DNA of 64,000 nt from Acidobacteriota bacterium (GCA_016213675.1 JACQZW010000039.1:98658-162657); one strand, 5' to 3'. Shown: positions 1 to 10,886, counted from the first letter of the stretch. A program made the numbers and translations. The notes: a model not told the origin generated them from the sequence alone.

Positions 1-1673
1 CTCACCCTCCCCAGCGGCTCGGCAACCTGCCAGACCGGACGCCAAGTCATCGCATCTTCGCTGGCGATGAAGCCGCCCTCGCCGACGGCAACGAAGCGCT
101 CGTCGCTGGCGGCCACGAAGCGAGGGATGTCGTACGCGCCCTCGATGCGGGTCGGCGCGCTCCATGAGAAACCGTCGGGGCTGGTGACCACGCTCTCGAA
201 CTTCGGGTACGCGCCTGCATATCCGAAGGCGTAGAACGCTCCGCGCGTGAAGACGACCCTCGACAGCTCGACGTCGGCGCCGAGGTTCGTTGTCGTCCAC
301 GACAACCCGTTCGAGCTCGTGCTGATCGCGTTCCGACCGCCGGCCACGACGAAGACGCCGCTCCCCCAGGCGATGGACACTGGCCCCGGGTTGTCGGGGA
401 TCGACCCCTGGACCCAGTTGACGCCGTCGGTGCTGGTCGCGGTCACACCTGCCCGCCCGGCCGCGACGAAGCGCAGCCCGCCCCACGCCGCGATGGTGAA
501 CCAGTCGCCTGTACCACCGGCGACCTTGGTCCACGCCCGGCCACCCGGTGAGGCGAGGATCGTCCCGGAGGAGCCGACCGCCACCAACCGACCTGCGCCG
601 GAGGTCACCGCCGAGAGCCACGAGATGTCGCCAGACGATACGCGCGTCCAGACGACCGTGTCCTCCGATCGGGCAAGCCCGCCGGCCCAGCCTGCCGCGA
701 CGACCTGCGAGTCGCCCGCGGCGAGGGCGAACGCCTGGAACGGCAACGGATCACCGGAGGCGCTCCAGGATTCGCCGTCGACGCTGCGTGCCAGCGTGTT
801 GTCGGAGGTGTCAAGGGCGATGAAGGACCCGTCGGCCCAAACGACGCGCGCGAACGTGCGGCCGCCCGTCTCGTGAGACCGCCAGACGAAGCCGTCGTCG
901 CTCGTCAAGGCGAACCCGATTGAGCCGACCGCCACGAGGCGGCCGCCGCCGTCAGCGATGCCGGTCAGCGACCCGTATTCCGCGGTCTCGGGGAGCGTGA
1001 CGTCGACCCATGGGCCGCCGTCGCGGCTCACGGTGATGGAGGAACGCCACGCGCAGGTTCCGATGGGCTCCGGGGCGCAGCGTGCTCCCACGGCGACGCG
1101 CAACCCGGACTGCGCGAGCACGGCCTCGAGTCGCAGCGCCATCGGCTCCGAGGCGGGAACCCAGGTGACGCCGTCCGCGCTGGCGAAGAGCTGCGAGCCG
1201 GGCCAGAACGGGCTGAGGTCGTTGGCGACGGCAACGAAGCGCGTGCCGTCCCAGGTGACGGCGACGAACACCGGCGCATCCGGCGCCTGGCCAAGCTGCC
1301 AGCTCTGACCGTCCTGGCTGGTCCACACCGTGGCGCGGGGCGTGCCGCCGCCGGGGAGCTCCAGTCCGCCGACCGCGACCGTTCTCGATCCGTCCGAGGC
1401 GGCGGAGGAAAACCACGTGCCGGGGTCCACGTGCTGCGCCGTCCAGGTCGTGGCGTCGGGACTGGTCAGGATCGTTCCGGCGTTTCCGACGGCCACCCAG
1501 AGTCCAGGCACGTAGGTGGCGCCCCAGAGGTTGTTGCCCTGCGGCAGCGGGTTGACCCACTCCCCCGGGCCGCAGGCCGACGCCGCCCGGGGCGCAGCGA
1601 CCGCGAGGACCGCCAACAGCGTGACCTTCGCGGCGCATGCAGCGATCCAAGCTCGAGCTGGCATTTCGAGCAT
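1..1673 (-). CDS. Secreted BNR/Ycf48-like repeat protein, 3' end cut by window edge
   Basis: Reading the minus strand from ATG at 1673 (alternative ATG at 1664) gives an open frame to the window edge, about 557 residues with no stop. The N-terminus is a signal peptide: basic start, hydrophobic LLAVLAVAAP, then ASAC. The rest is a string of about 60-residue repeats, each with a WVAVG/FVAVG-type strand followed by a T(S)xDGxxW turn, the pattern of BNR/Ycf48-like beta-propellers. It is probably exported, with a propeller fold and no recognisable catalytic site. No clear Shine-Dalgarno sequence precedes either start. Substrate or partner unknown. Confidence 0.75.
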   Translation of the reverse strand, partial: MLEMPARAWIAACAAKVTLLAVLAVAAPRAASACGPGEWVNPLPQGNNLWGATYVPGLWVAVGNAGTILTSPDATTWTAQHVDPGTWFSSAASDGSRTVAVGGLELPGGGTPRATVWTSQDGQSWQLGQAPDAPVFVAVTWDGTRFVAVANDLSPFWPGSQLFASADGVTWVPASEPMALRLEAVLAQSGLRVAVGARCAPEPIGTCAWRSSITVSRDGGPWVDVTLPETAEYGSLTGIADGGGRLVAVGSIGFALTSDDGFVWRSHETGGRTFARVVWADGSFIALDTSDNTLARSVDGESWSASGDPLPFQAFALAAGDSQVVAAGWAGGLARSEDTVVWTRVSSGDISWLSAVTSGAGRLVAVGSSGTILASPGGRAWTKVAGGTGDWFTIAAWGGLRFVAAGRAGVTATSTDGVNWVQGSIPDNPGPVSIAWGSGVFVVAGGRNAISTSSNGLSWTTTNLGADVELSRVVFTRGAFYAFGYAGAYPKFESVVTSPDGFSWSAPTRIEGAYDIPRFVAASDERFVAVGEGGFIASEDAMTWRPVWQVAEPLGRV

Positions 1674-1759
1674 TCTAGCGCCCCGCGAGGTGGGCGCGCC
1701 GTCGGCGCTCGGATCCTCGCGGGGGGCGGGGGCGCGCGTCGGAGCGCCCGAAGACGGTC

Positions 1760-1789
1760 GCGGGTCCCCCGAGTGTCCGGGGGACCCGC
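1760..1789 (-). terminator. Hairpin terminator of the OmpA lipoprotein gene
   Basis: An 11-bp perfect stem (GCGGGTCCCCC with GGGGGACCCGC) and 8-nt loop lie just downstream of the minus-strand stop at 1809. No U tract follows, as is common in high-GC genomes. Confidence 0.55.
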
Positions 1790-1808
1790 GCCTGCTGGGT
1801 TAGCTGGG

Positions 1809-2459
1809 TTAGATGAGGACGACGAGGGTCACGCGACGGTTCTTCGCCCGCCCGTCGCGCGTCGCGTTGTCGGCCACCGGCTTGCTCTGGCCGTACGAGA
1901 TCACGCTGATCCGGTGCAGGGGAATCCCCTTCTCGATGTTGAGGACGCGGCGGACCGCCTCGGCCCGCTTCTCGCCGAGACGGAGGTTGTACTCCTCCGA
2001 GCCGGTGGCGTCGGTGTGTCCCTGGACCTCGATGTAGACGTTCTGGTTCTCGGACACCAGTCGCCCGGCGAGCTGACCGATCGCCTCCTGGGCTTCCGTC
2101 GACAGCACGGCACTGTTCAGGGGGAAGTGGACCGAGTCGTCGCTCAGGGTCACCTCGTAGAGCAGCTTGCCCTTCGCCAGCTTGCCGGCCTCCTGGGCGC
2201 GGGCGAGCGCCTCGCGCGCGGTGTCGGAGAGCTGCGTGATCTGCTGGTTCTGGCGGGCGTCGGAGTCCTTGAGACCCTTGACGTCGTTCTGCGTCGACTC
2301 GACCTGGGTCTGGACCTCGCCGATCTTCACGTCGGTGGCCCGCTTCGACGCGTCGACCTGCTCGCCGACGTAGGTCTTGGTGGCGCATCCGCTCAGGAAG
2401 ACGAGAGCGCCGGCGCCGAGGACGAGGGCGATGGGCTTGGACTTGAGAGCTCGCATCAT
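1809..2459 (-). CDS. OmpA-family lipoprotein (Pal-like)
   Basis: This is a 216-residue lipoprotein that probably tethers the outer membrane to peptidoglycan. The N-terminus has a lipoprotein signal peptide with lipobox LSGC, then a helical coiled-coil stretch (about residues 25-100, rich in Q, D, K), then an OmpA-like peptidoglycan-binding domain with GHTDATGSEEYN and the NRRVTLVV end. The start is ATG at 2459 because GGAGG lies 6 nt upstream; an upstream in-frame extension lacks a signal peptide. The alternative ATG is at 2456. It is divergent from the NtrC/kinase operon at 2777, which raises the possibility of envelope-linked co-regulation (inference). Confidence 0.9.
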   Translation of the reverse strand: MMRALKSKPIALVLGAGALVFLSGCATKTYVGEQVDASKRATDVKIGEVQTQVESTQNDVKGLKDSDARQNQQITQLSDTAREALARAQEAGKLAKGKLLYEVTLSDDSVHFPLNSAVLSTEAQEAIGQLAGRLVSENQNVYIEVQGHTDATGSEEYNLRLGEKRAEAVRRVLNIEKGIPLHRISVISYGQSKPVADNATRDGRAKNRRVTLVVLI

Positions 2460-2776
2460 GTGGTGCCTCCTTTGCCGCCGCGCCCCCTTCGCCCGATGGC
2501 GTTCCGAGGCCGGCCGTTGCCTGGATGCAGAGCACGGACCGTGCCAGTTCCTCGATTCAGACCTTAACTCTATGTGCGCAAGGATGTTATGTCGCGCGTG
2601 GCGATCGATCCGCCGGCGCCGAGCGAGTGACCAAACAGGGAGAAGTTCCCTGTTGCGCGGTCGGCCGCGTTCTTGATTCATCAGTCAAGCGATTGTTAAT
2701 CAGATATTTATGTCGTCATGTCAGAGCGGGCGAAAACGTGGGAGAATATCCCTGAAAGCCGAGGTGGCGACGCCCG
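2460..2776. promoter_or_regulatory. Divergent intergenic region with 8-bp inverted repeat
   Basis: These 317 bp separate the OmpA lipoprotein gene and the two-component operon. The half near 2777 is AT-rich compared with its surroundings (2668-2760), as expected for a promoter. A perfect inverted repeat AACAGGGA-N5-TCCCTGTT sits at 2634-2654 and could be an operator. I see no convincing sigma-54 (GG-N10-GC) or consensus sigma-70 box. Confidence 0.35.
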
Positions 2777-4152
<1,376 letters not shown>

Positions 4153-4156
<4 letters not shown>

Positions 4157-5622
4157 GGGTCGCCACCCGGCTGTCGCTCGGCTCCGGCCTGCTCGTCGGC
4201 CTGCTCGTCGCGGTCATCGTCGTCCAGTCGATCGAGATCCGGCGCCTCGTGACCGCGACCTCGACACTCGCGGGGGTCACGTTCGAGACCGGCTCGACGT
4301 CGCTCGAGCTGGCCAGGCAGGTCGACCGGCTCGACGAGTACACGCGGAAGCTGTTCGTCACCGGCGACGCGGACTACGCAGGCAAGGCAGCAGAGGCGCG
4401 CGACGCGGCGGCGGCGACCCTCGCCAGGATCGCCGGCCTCGAGCTCTCCGAGGGCGAGCGTGCGGCGGTCGCGAGCCTGGAGCGGGCGTGGCTCGATCTG
4501 CCGCTGGCCGCCGATCCGGCCAACCTGCTGGCGGCGGTCGGCCGGGCGTCGCAGGGCGAGGCGCTCGAGCGAGCGCTCGCCGCCATCGACGCCGTCCGCA
4601 CCAGAAACCAGGCCGTGCTCGAGGCCAACCAGGCGGCGATCGCGCGACTGGTCGAGCGCTCGGCGGCCGCCGGAGCGGCCGCGACCAGGCTATCGGTGCT
4701 GTTCACGCTCGCGGCGATCGTGCTCGCGGCCGTCGCAGTGGTGCTCACCGTCAGGTCGATTTCGGTCCCGCTGCGGCGGCTCACCGAGGTCACCCGCGCG
4801 GTCGCGGGAGGCGCGCTCGAGACCCGGGTCGAGGTAGAGGGCAACGACGAGTTCGCCCGCCTGGCCGACGACTTCAACGCGATGGTCCGGCGGCTCGACG
4901 AGCTCGATCGTCTCAAGAGGGACTTCGTCTCGCACGTCTCCCACGAGCTCAAGACGCCGCTGGCGGCGATGCAGGAGACCACCCGCCTGCTGCTCGACGA
5001 GGCGCCCGGGCCGCTGACCGCCAAGCAGCGTCGCCTGCTCGAACTGACCCTCCAGTCGGCGCGGCGGCTCGCGGCGATGATCCGCAACCTGCTCGACGTC
5101 TCGCGCCTCGAGGCGGGGGCGATGGACTACGAGCGCAGGCTCTGGCCCCTCGAGGAGCTGGTCGTCCCGGCCGCTGCCGAGCTCGAGGCGTGGGCCCGCG
5201 AACGCGGCGTCGGCGTCGAGGTCCGCGTCGAGCAGCCGTCCGCCGAGGTCCGCTGCGACCGGGACCGGATCGTCCAGGTGGTGCAAAACCTCCTGGACAA
5301 CGCCGTGAAGTTCTCGCCGTCCGGTTCGACGGTGGTGGTCCGCGCCCGGGTGCTGGACGAGGCGGCGGATCCGCCGCGCCGTGCCGAGGTGGCCGTCGCC
5401 GACCACGGCCCCGGGATCCCGTCTGAGGAGCGGAGGCGGGCGTTCGAGCGGTTTCGCCAGCTTGCCGGCGGACGGCGCCGGGCCAACGCGGGAGTCGGGC
5501 TCGGGCTGGCGATTTGCAGGCAGATCGTGGAGGCGCACGGTGGGGAGATCGTCATCGCGGACAACCCCGGAGGTGGCACGGTGGTCCGGTTCACGCTCGA
5601 CATGGCGGGACCTCATGACTGA
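4153..5622 (+). CDS. HAMP-domain sensor histidine kinase (GlrK/QseE-like)
   Basis: A 489-residue membrane kinase. There are transmembrane helices near residues 8-24 and 178-200 with a helical periplasmic segment between, then a HAMP domain (200-252), a DHp helix pair with phosphorylatable His264 in SHELKTPL, and a GHKL ATPase domain with N-box (NLLDNAVKFS), G1 (DHGPGIP) and G2 (GVGLGLAICRQIV). It should phosphorylate the regulator encoded just upstream. It starts at a GTG inside the upstream stop and overlaps the next gene by 8 nt, consistent with one operon. The periplasmic part shows no known ligand domain, so the signal is unknown. Confidence 0.94.
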
Positions 5623-6151
5623 GCACGTCGCGAGGGTGGCCGTGGCGCTGCTCCTCGTCGCGCTGGCGGCGTGCACGACCGCCTCCGGCCGCGCCGACCG
5701 CGACTGGCGCAGGGGCGACGTGGCCGCCGCCGCGGGGGGCTACCAGCGCATCCTCGCGGAGGAGACCTCCGGTGCCGTCCGGGAGCAGGCGCTGCTCCGG
5801 CTGGCGATCGCCTGCACGGTTCCGGGCTCGCCGGTCGCCGACCCGGAGAGGGCGCGCAGGCTCCTGCGCGAGCTGATCGCGGACGACCCCGCCGGCGAGC
5901 TGCGGCACGAGGCCGGGGCGCTACTCGCCCTGCTCGACCAGGCCGCCGCGGCGACCGCGGACATGGCCGCCGCCCGACGGGAGCGCGAGCGGCTCGAGAC
6001 GGAGATCGATCAGGTCAAGGTCGACCTTGCCGTCAAGGAGACGACGCTGGCCCGGCTGCGGAACAACCTGAACGAGGCGGAGGCGGAGCTCGGTCGGCTC
6101 CGCCGTGCCCTCGAGGAGCTCAAGCGCATCGACCTGCAGCGCCGCCCGTGA
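5615..6151 (+). CDS. Coiled-coil lipoprotein downstream of kinase (QseG/YfhG-like position)
   Basis: A 178-residue protein starting at ATG 5615, overlapping the kinase stop. The signal peptide ends in a lipobox-like LAAC (residues 16-19). The middle resembles a short helical-repeat region (DWRRGDVAAAAGGYQRIL... REQALLRLAIA, TPR-like), and the last 60 residues are a predicted coiled coil rich in E, R and L. Position after the kinase and the lipoprotein nature match QseG, an outer-membrane lipoprotein that modulates QseE/GlrK in enterobacteria. I infer a similar accessory sensor role; sequence similarity cannot be judged by eye. Confidence 0.8.
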   Translation: MTEHVARVAVALLLVALAACTTASGRADRDWRRGDVAAAAGGYQRILAEETSGAVREQALLRLAIACTVPGSPVADPERARRLLRELIADDPAGELRHEAGALLALLDQAAAATADMAAARRERERLETEIDQVKVDLAVKETTLARLRNNLNEAEAELGRLRRALEELKRIDLQRRP

Positions 6152-6176
6152 GCCGCCGGCCGTCGCCCTGAAGCGC

Positions 6177-7070
6177 TCAGCCCACCGGCGCCTGGAAGTC
6201 GACGCTCCTGGCCCGCATGAACGCCTTGAGCGTCGGGAAGAAGACGTCCGGGCGCTCGAGGTAGGCGACGTGGCCGCACGCCGGGATGAGCAGCCAGCGC
6301 GAGTTCGGGAACACGTCCAGCATCTTCTTCTGCGCCCACAGGGGGATCGCGCGGTCCTGCTCGCCCGGCATGATCAGCGTCGGCGTCGTCACCGCCCGGT
6401 ACTCCGGCATCCGGGCGTCGAGCTCGCCGAAGTACTCCTCCTGCGCCTCGGTGAGCCGGATCAGACAGTGCACGTCGTCGCGGTACCGGTCGTTGAAGCG
6501 TTGCCGCATCGGCTCGAGGCCGGCCCGCGTGACTTTGCGGACGAACGGCTCTCCGAAGATCTTCTCGTACATGTACTCGGTGTAGAGGTCGAAGAGCTCG
6601 GGCCCGCCGCGGTAGAAGCGCAGGCTGATCGCCTCGTACTGCTCGAACAGCTCCTCGCGCGACAGGATGATCCCGGACAGCGTCAGCGTGTGCAGGCGGT
6701 GGTGGAACTGGCGGGCGTGCTCGATGGCGATGAAGCCGCCGTAGGAGATCCCCATCGAGTGCACCCTGGCGATCCCCATCTCGTCCATGATCGCGGTGAG
6801 GTACTGGGCGATCCGGGTGATCGAGTACGGCTCGTCGGGCTTGGACGACTCGCCCTGGCCTGGGTAGTCGTAGAGCAGCACGTCGTACTCGTCGGCCAGG
6901 AGCGGCAGGAAGCCGTACCACGCCCGCGTCGACATGGCGAGGCCGTTGAGCAGCGCCACGGCCTCGCGCGTGCCGTCGCCGAAGTACTCGTAGTAGATCT
7001 CACGGCCGTCGGCGTGGATATGGCCCGAGCGCGAGGGCAGTGGCGGGGACTGTTGTGTCGAAGCGGCCAT
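6177..7070 (-). CDS. Alpha/beta-fold hydrolase
   Basis: A 297-residue alpha/beta hydrolase. The oxyanion motif is LNGLAMS, the nucleophile elbow is GISYGG with Ser109, the acid Asp lies in PGEQDRAIP and the catalytic His in ACGHVAYLERP. There is no signal peptide. GGAGG lies 6 nt upstream of ATG 7070. It is the last gene of the minus-strand acyl-CoA cluster (6.2-13.7 kb), separated from the thiolase by a 118-bp inverted-repeat spacer. It resembles meta-cleavage-product or ester hydrolases. The substrate is unknown; hydrolysis of a ring-cleavage product or a CoA thioester is plausible from context. Confidence 0.88.
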   Translation of the reverse strand: MAASTQQSPPLPSRSGHIHADGREIYYEYFGDGTREAVALLNGLAMSTRAWYGFLPLLADEYDVLLYDYPGQGESSKPDEPYSITRIAQYLTAIMDEMGIARVHSMGISYGGFIAIEHARQFHHRLHTLTLSGIILSREELFEQYEAISLRFYRGGPELFDLYTEYMYEKIFGEPFVRKVTRAGLEPMRQRFNDRYRDDVHCLIRLTEAQEEYFGELDARMPEYRAVTTPTLIMPGEQDRAIPLWAQKKMLDVFPNSRWLLIPACGHVAYLERPDVFFPTLKAFMRARSVDFQAPVG

Positions 7071-7098
7071 AGCGGGCCTCCGGGGGCGGAGAGAAGCA

Positions 7099-7181
7099 GG
7101 GGCGAGGGGAGGGGGTGAGAGGAGAGAAAGACGCTACTTCAGCTTCTCGCTCTCCCCTCTTCCCTCCCCCCTCTCCCCGTC
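7099..7181. repeat. Purine/pyrimidine inverted repeat between hydrolase and thiolase
   Basis: A G/A-only tract (about 7099-7132) is followed 18 bp later by a C/T-rich tract (7150-7181) that is largely its reverse complement, giving a long imperfect hairpin; the plus strand then has TTTTT. A very similar structure lies between xseA and xseB (20688-20768). Confidence 0.5.
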
Positions 7182-7188
7182 TTTTTCG

Positions 7189-8394
7189 TCAGACGGTGGG
7201 CTTCAGCACGGTGCACACGGACGCGCAGATCGGGCCGCCGATGTTGAAGGTCGCCGCGACCTTGGCGTTCTGCACCTGCAGCTCGGCCGGGACCCTGCCG
7301 AGGAGCTGCCAGGCGCACCAGCCGATCATGGCGATGCCGGTGGCGCCGATCGGGTGGCCCTTGGCGATCAGGCCGCCCGAGGTGTTGATCGGGCAGGCGC
7401 CGCCGACCGAGGCGTGGCCGTCCCTCCAGTACGCCGCGCCCTTGCCGTAGGGTGCCTTGCCGAGCACCTCGGCGCCGATGGCGCCCATCACGGTGAAGCA
7501 GTCGTGGACCTCGGCGACGCCGACGTCGGAGGGAGTCACGCCGGCCATGGCGTAGGCCTTGTTCATCGCCGCGAAGGCGCCGACCGGGCGCAGCACGTCG
7601 CGCCCTTCCTTCTTGAGGGCGTCGGTGGCCTGGCCCCAGCCGGCCAGCTCGACGCAGTCCGCCTTGGCGACGCCGAGCTTGCGCAGTCCCTCGTCGGTGG
7701 CGATGATCATCCCGGCGTAGCCGTCGGAGATCTGCGAGCAGTCGTAGGTCTTCAGCGGCAGGCCCTCGACCACGTAGCGGTTGATCCCCTCGATCTTCAT
7801 CGCCTGCTCGAGGGTGATCTGCACCTTCTGCATCTGGGCGTACGGGTTGTACTTGGCGTTGCCGTACTCGATGACGGCGATGCGCGCGAGGTCCTCCTCG
7901 GCGACGCCGTGGGTCTTCATGTACTCCGCCATGACCTCGGCGAAGAGGTGCGGAAAGACGAACACCTTGCCGGGGCGCTCGTCGGGGTGCGAGGAGTAGC
8001 CGAGCACCTCGCCGATGAGCTTGCCGTCCATCTTCCCCTCGGGGTCGCGCATCTTCTCGAAGCCGACGGCGAGGCCGACGTCGCCCTGCCCGAGGAGCAT
8101 CTTGTAGGCGTTCGACAGCACTGCCTGCCCGCCGGTGGCACAGGCGTTCTCCACCGACTCGATCGGCTTGCCGGCCAGGCCCGGTACCTGCGCGAGCAGG
8201 CCCGAGAGCAGCGCCTGGTGGTTGAGGGCGATGTTGCAGACGGCGCCGACAGAGCCGACGTCGACCACCGACGGGTCGACCTTGATGCTCGCGCAGGTCT
8301 CGACGGCTGCGTTCTTGATGATGTCCGGCACGGACATGTCCATGAGCTTGCCGAACTTCGACTGGTGGTAGGCGGCGATGTAGATCTTCTTCAT
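7189..8394 (-). CDS. Thiolase-family protein (SCP2-type acyl-CoA thiolase)
   Basis: A 401-residue thiolase. Cys85 in ENACATGG is the acyl-accepting cysteine; the histidine motifs are VHDCF and GHPIGATG, and a second cysteine lies near the C-terminus (ICASVC). The layout is the SCPx/SCP2-thiolase branch rather than FadA/AtoB, often used for beta-ketoacyl-CoA cleavage of bulky or branched chains. The start is ATG 8394, preceded by GGGAG. A longer in-frame extension upstream is a shadow of the neighbouring hydrolase. The start overlaps the upstream hydrolase stop (ATGA), so the two are coupled. Confidence 0.92.
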   Translation of the reverse strand: MKKIYIAAYHQSKFGKLMDMSVPDIIKNAAVETCASIKVDPSVVDVGSVGAVCNIALNHQALLSGLLAQVPGLAGKPIESVENACATGGQAVLSNAYKMLLGQGDVGLAVGFEKMRDPEGKMDGKLIGEVLGYSSHPDERPGKVFVFPHLFAEVMAEYMKTHGVAEEDLARIAVIEYGNAKYNPYAQMQKVQITLEQAMKIEGINRYVVEGLPLKTYDCSQISDGYAGMIIATDEGLRKLGVAKADCVELAGWGQATDALKKEGRDVLRPVGAFAAMNKAYAMAGVTPSDVGVAEVHDCFTVMGAIGAEVLGKAPYGKGAAYWRDGHASVGGACPINTSGGLIAKGHPIGATGIAMIGWCAWQLLGRVPAELQVQNAKVAATFNIGGPICASVCTVLKPTV

Positions 8395-9272
8395 GACGGG
8401 GCTCCCTTTCTCGCGCGGTCTGCAGGTTTGGGGTCCGTGCCTGGATCGGTCCCGGGGTCCGGGGATGGCGTGGAGGACGATGCGGCCGGCAGCGCCGCCA
8501 GGAACTCGAGGCAGATGTCGGTGAAGCGGCGGGGCTGCTCGACGACCATGGCGTGCCCCGAGTCGGCCACCTCGACGAGCCTGGCGCCGGGAATGGCCCC
8601 GGCCAGCGCACGTCCGCGGGCGGGCGGCGCGGTCCGATCGAGGCCGGCGACCACGACGAGCGTGGGACAGGCGACGCGGGGCAGGACGGGCCTGAGGTCG
8701 AGATGCTGCACTGCGGCAAGTATGCCATCGACGCCCGCGAACCACGAGACGGGCAGCCGGGCGACCCGCTCGCGGCGGGCGGCGAGCATCGTGGCGTTGG
8801 CGGCGCGGAAGGCGTCGGAGTAGGTGCCGGGCAGCATGGCGTCGAACATGCGACCGCCGTCGCCGCCGGCGACCGCGGCGCGGCATGCGTCGCGGACCGC
8901 CTGGGCGAGCGCGGTCATCGCGAGGCTCGCGTGGTCGAACGCGGTGGCCGCGACGAGCGAGCGGACGCGGTGCGGCTGCTCGGCGGCGAGCAGGAGGCCG
9001 ACCTCGGCGCCGAACGACGTCCCGACGACGTGGGCCCGGTCGATGCGCAGCGCGTCGAGGAGCGCCACGACGTCGGCGACGTGACTCTCGAGCCCTGCAT
9101 GGGTCGGGCCGGGCGCGAGGAACTGGCCCCGGAAGTCGCAGCGCACGACCCGGAAGCGCGCCGCCAGCGGCGTCGCGATCTCCTCCCAGGCCGCGATGGT
9201 CATCATCCCGCCGTTGAGCAGGAGGAGCGGCTCGCCGGTCCCGTCGACCCGGTGCGCGATCGGATCGGTCAT
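8391..9272 (-). CDS. Alpha/beta-fold hydrolase
   Basis: A 293-residue protein with oxyanion strand LLLLNGGMMT, elbow GTSFGAE (Ser86), acid Asp in AGLDRTAPP and His in DSGHAMVVEQP. The Pro/Asp-rich C-terminal tail (PSPDPGTDPGTDP) is encoded by a short GGTCC-rich repeat and is probably disordered. Both ends overlap their neighbours by 4 nt (ATGA with the ligase, ATGA with the thiolase), so ligase, hydrolase and thiolase form a translationally coupled trio. It resembles 3-oxoadipate enol-lactonase or C-C hydrolases in length and motifs. Substrate unknown. Confidence 0.88.
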   Translation of the reverse strand: MTDPIAHRVDGTGEPLLLLNGGMMTIAAWEEIATPLAARFRVVRCDFRGQFLAPGPTHAGLESHVADVVALLDALRIDRAHVVGTSFGAEVGLLLAAEQPHRVRSLVAATAFDHASLAMTALAQAVRDACRAAVAGGDGGRMFDAMLPGTYSDAFRAANATMLAARRERVARLPVSWFAGVDGILAAVQHLDLRPVLPRVACPTLVVVAGLDRTAPPARGRALAGAIPGARLVEVADSGHAMVVEQPRRFTDICLEFLAALPAASSSTPSPDPGTDPGTDPKPADRARKGAPS

Positions 9273-10810
9273 CTCGGGTCGTGTCCCGTGCGCTCGTACT
9301 GCTTCTGCAGCTCGGCCTTGACGACCTTGCCGTATGCCGTCCGCGGCAGCCCGTCGACGAAGACGAACTCGCGGGGGATCTTGAACTTCGCGAGCCGCTC
9401 GGCGAGGAACGCGGCGAGGGCGGCGCCGTCGACGGCGTCGGCGGCGCGCGGGACGACGAACGCGACGCCGACCTCACCCCAGCGGTCGTGGGGCACGCCG
9501 ATCACCGCCGCGTCGCGGACCTCCGGGTGGAGCAGCAGCTCGCCCTCGATCTCGGCGGGGTAGACGTTGACTCCGCCGGAGATGAACATGTCGCGCTGGC
9601 GGCCGGCGATGGCGAAGAACCCCTCCTCGTCGCGCCGAGCCGAGTCGCCGGTGTGGAACCACCCGTCGGCGTCGAGCGCCGCGGCGGTCGCCGCGGGGTT
9701 GTTCCAGTACCCCTTCGCCACGTGGGGGCCGCGCAGCCACAGCTCGCCGACCTCGCCGGGCGGGCAGTCGCGACCGGAGGCGTCGACCACCCGCGCGTCG
9801 GTGAACATCATCGGCCGGCCGATCGAGCCCTTCTTGCGCACGGCGTCGGCGTCGCTCATCGCGAAGCAGTTGACGCCGACCTCGGTGAGGCCGTAGCCCT
9901 GGCGGAACACCACGCCGCGCGCCTGGTACGCCTCGATGAGGTAGAGCGGGAGCGGGGCGCCGCCGGAGATGAACCAGCGCACCCGCGAGAGGTCGGCGCC
10001 GGCGAACTCGGGCGCCTCCATGAGGAGCTTCCAGATCGTCGGCACGCCGAGGACGACCGTGCAGCGCTCTGCCTCGATGGTGCGCCAGACCTCGGCGGCG
10101 TCGAAGCCGGCGTGGAGGACGATCGTCCCGCCGATGGCGATGATCGGCGTGAGGAACGCGCCGAGCCCGCCGGCGTGGTAGAGCGGCGTGAAGACCGGCG
10201 AGACGTCGTCCTCGCGCAGTTGCCAGCAGCACGCGGTGTCGACCCCGTTCCAGCTCACCATCCGGTGGGGGACGATCACGCCCTTCGGCTTTCCGGTGGT
10301 GCCGCTGGTGTAGAGCAGGCAGTAGGGGTCCTCGGGTGCGACTGGGGTCCGGGGTCCGGGGTCCGGGGTCCGGGAGAGGACTTCGGACCAGGGCTCGTCG
10401 GCCGGATCCGTCGGAGTGTCGAGGGGGACCCAGCGGTCGAGGGTGACGAGCGCGCGCAGCCCGCGGACGGTCTCGGCGAGGGCGCCGTCGTAGACCAGCG
10501 CCTTCAGGCCGGAGTCGCGGACGACGTGCTCGAGCTCGCGGGGCGTCAGGCGGGTCCCGAGCGGGACGAGGACGACGCCGGACTTGCCGGCCGCGAAGAA
10601 GCAGTCGAGGAACTCGGGACGGTTGTGGGCGAGCAGGCCGATCCGGTCGCCCGGTCGGAGCCCGAGCGGTCCGAGCCAGGCCGCGGCGGCGCACGCGGCC
10701 CGGCGGTCGAGCTCGCGGTAGGTGAAGCGCGCGCCGGTCGGCACGAAGACGAGCGCCGCCTTGTCCGGCGTGAGTCGCGCCCGCTCGCCGAGGATGTCGC
10801 CGTGAATCAT
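9269..10810 (-). CDS. AMP-forming acyl-CoA synthetase
   Basis: A 513-residue ANL-superfamily ligase that activates a carboxylic acid to its CoA thioester via an acyl-AMP. The P-loop motif is LLYTSGTTGKPKG (about residue 165), with A5 GYGLTE, A7 WFHTGD, the hinge near GRQRDMFISGG and the catalytic lysine in RTAYGKV near the C-terminus. All catalytic motifs are intact. Just before the P-loop is a repeat-encoded linker (SRTPDPGPRTP) from four copies of GGGGTCC. Chain length or aromatic specificity cannot be read by eye. Confidence 0.93.
   Translation of the reverse strand: MIHGDILGERARLTPDKAALVFVPTGARFTYRELDRRAACAAAAWLGPLGLRPGDRIGLLAHNRPEFLDCFFAAGKSGVVLVPLGTRLTPRELEHVVRDSGLKALVYDGALAETVRGLRALVTLDRWVPLDTPTDPADEPWSEVLSRTPDPGPRTPVAPEDPYCLLYTSGTTGKPKGVIVPHRMVSWNGVDTACCWQLREDDVSPVFTPLYHAGGLGAFLTPIIAIGGTIVLHAGFDAAEVWRTIEAERCTVVLGVPTIWKLLMEAPEFAGADLSRVRWFISGGAPLPLYLIEAYQARGVVFRQGYGLTEVGVNCFAMSDADAVRKKGSIGRPMMFTDARVVDASGRDCPPGEVGELWLRGPHVAKGYWNNPAATAAALDADGWFHTGDSARRDEEGFFAIAGRQRDMFISGGVNVYPAEIEGELLLHPEVRDAAVIGVPHDRWGEVGVAFVVPRAADAVDGAALAAFLAERLAKFKIPREFVFVDGLPRTAYGKVVKAELQKQYERTGHDPR
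10343..10375. repeat. GGGGTCC microsatellite inside the acyl-CoA synthetase gene
   Basis: About four tandem copies of a 7-bp unit (GGGGTCC) keep the frame and encode a Pro/Thr/Gly linker upstream of the ATP-binding motif. A related tract encodes the C-terminal tail of the adjacent hydrolase near 8440-8465. Confidence 0.6.
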
Positions 10811-10886
10811 GCCCCCACCCGACCGGTCGAGAGTCGAGGGTCGAGGGTCACGAGCCAGGGATCGAGGGCACGCGGGCGTTCTCGGC

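Noticed and set aside
1431..2567. Long open frame on the plus strand opposite the OmpA lipoprotein gene
   Set aside because: High GC leaves reverse frames open; the minus strand has a signal peptide, RBS and full OmpA domain.
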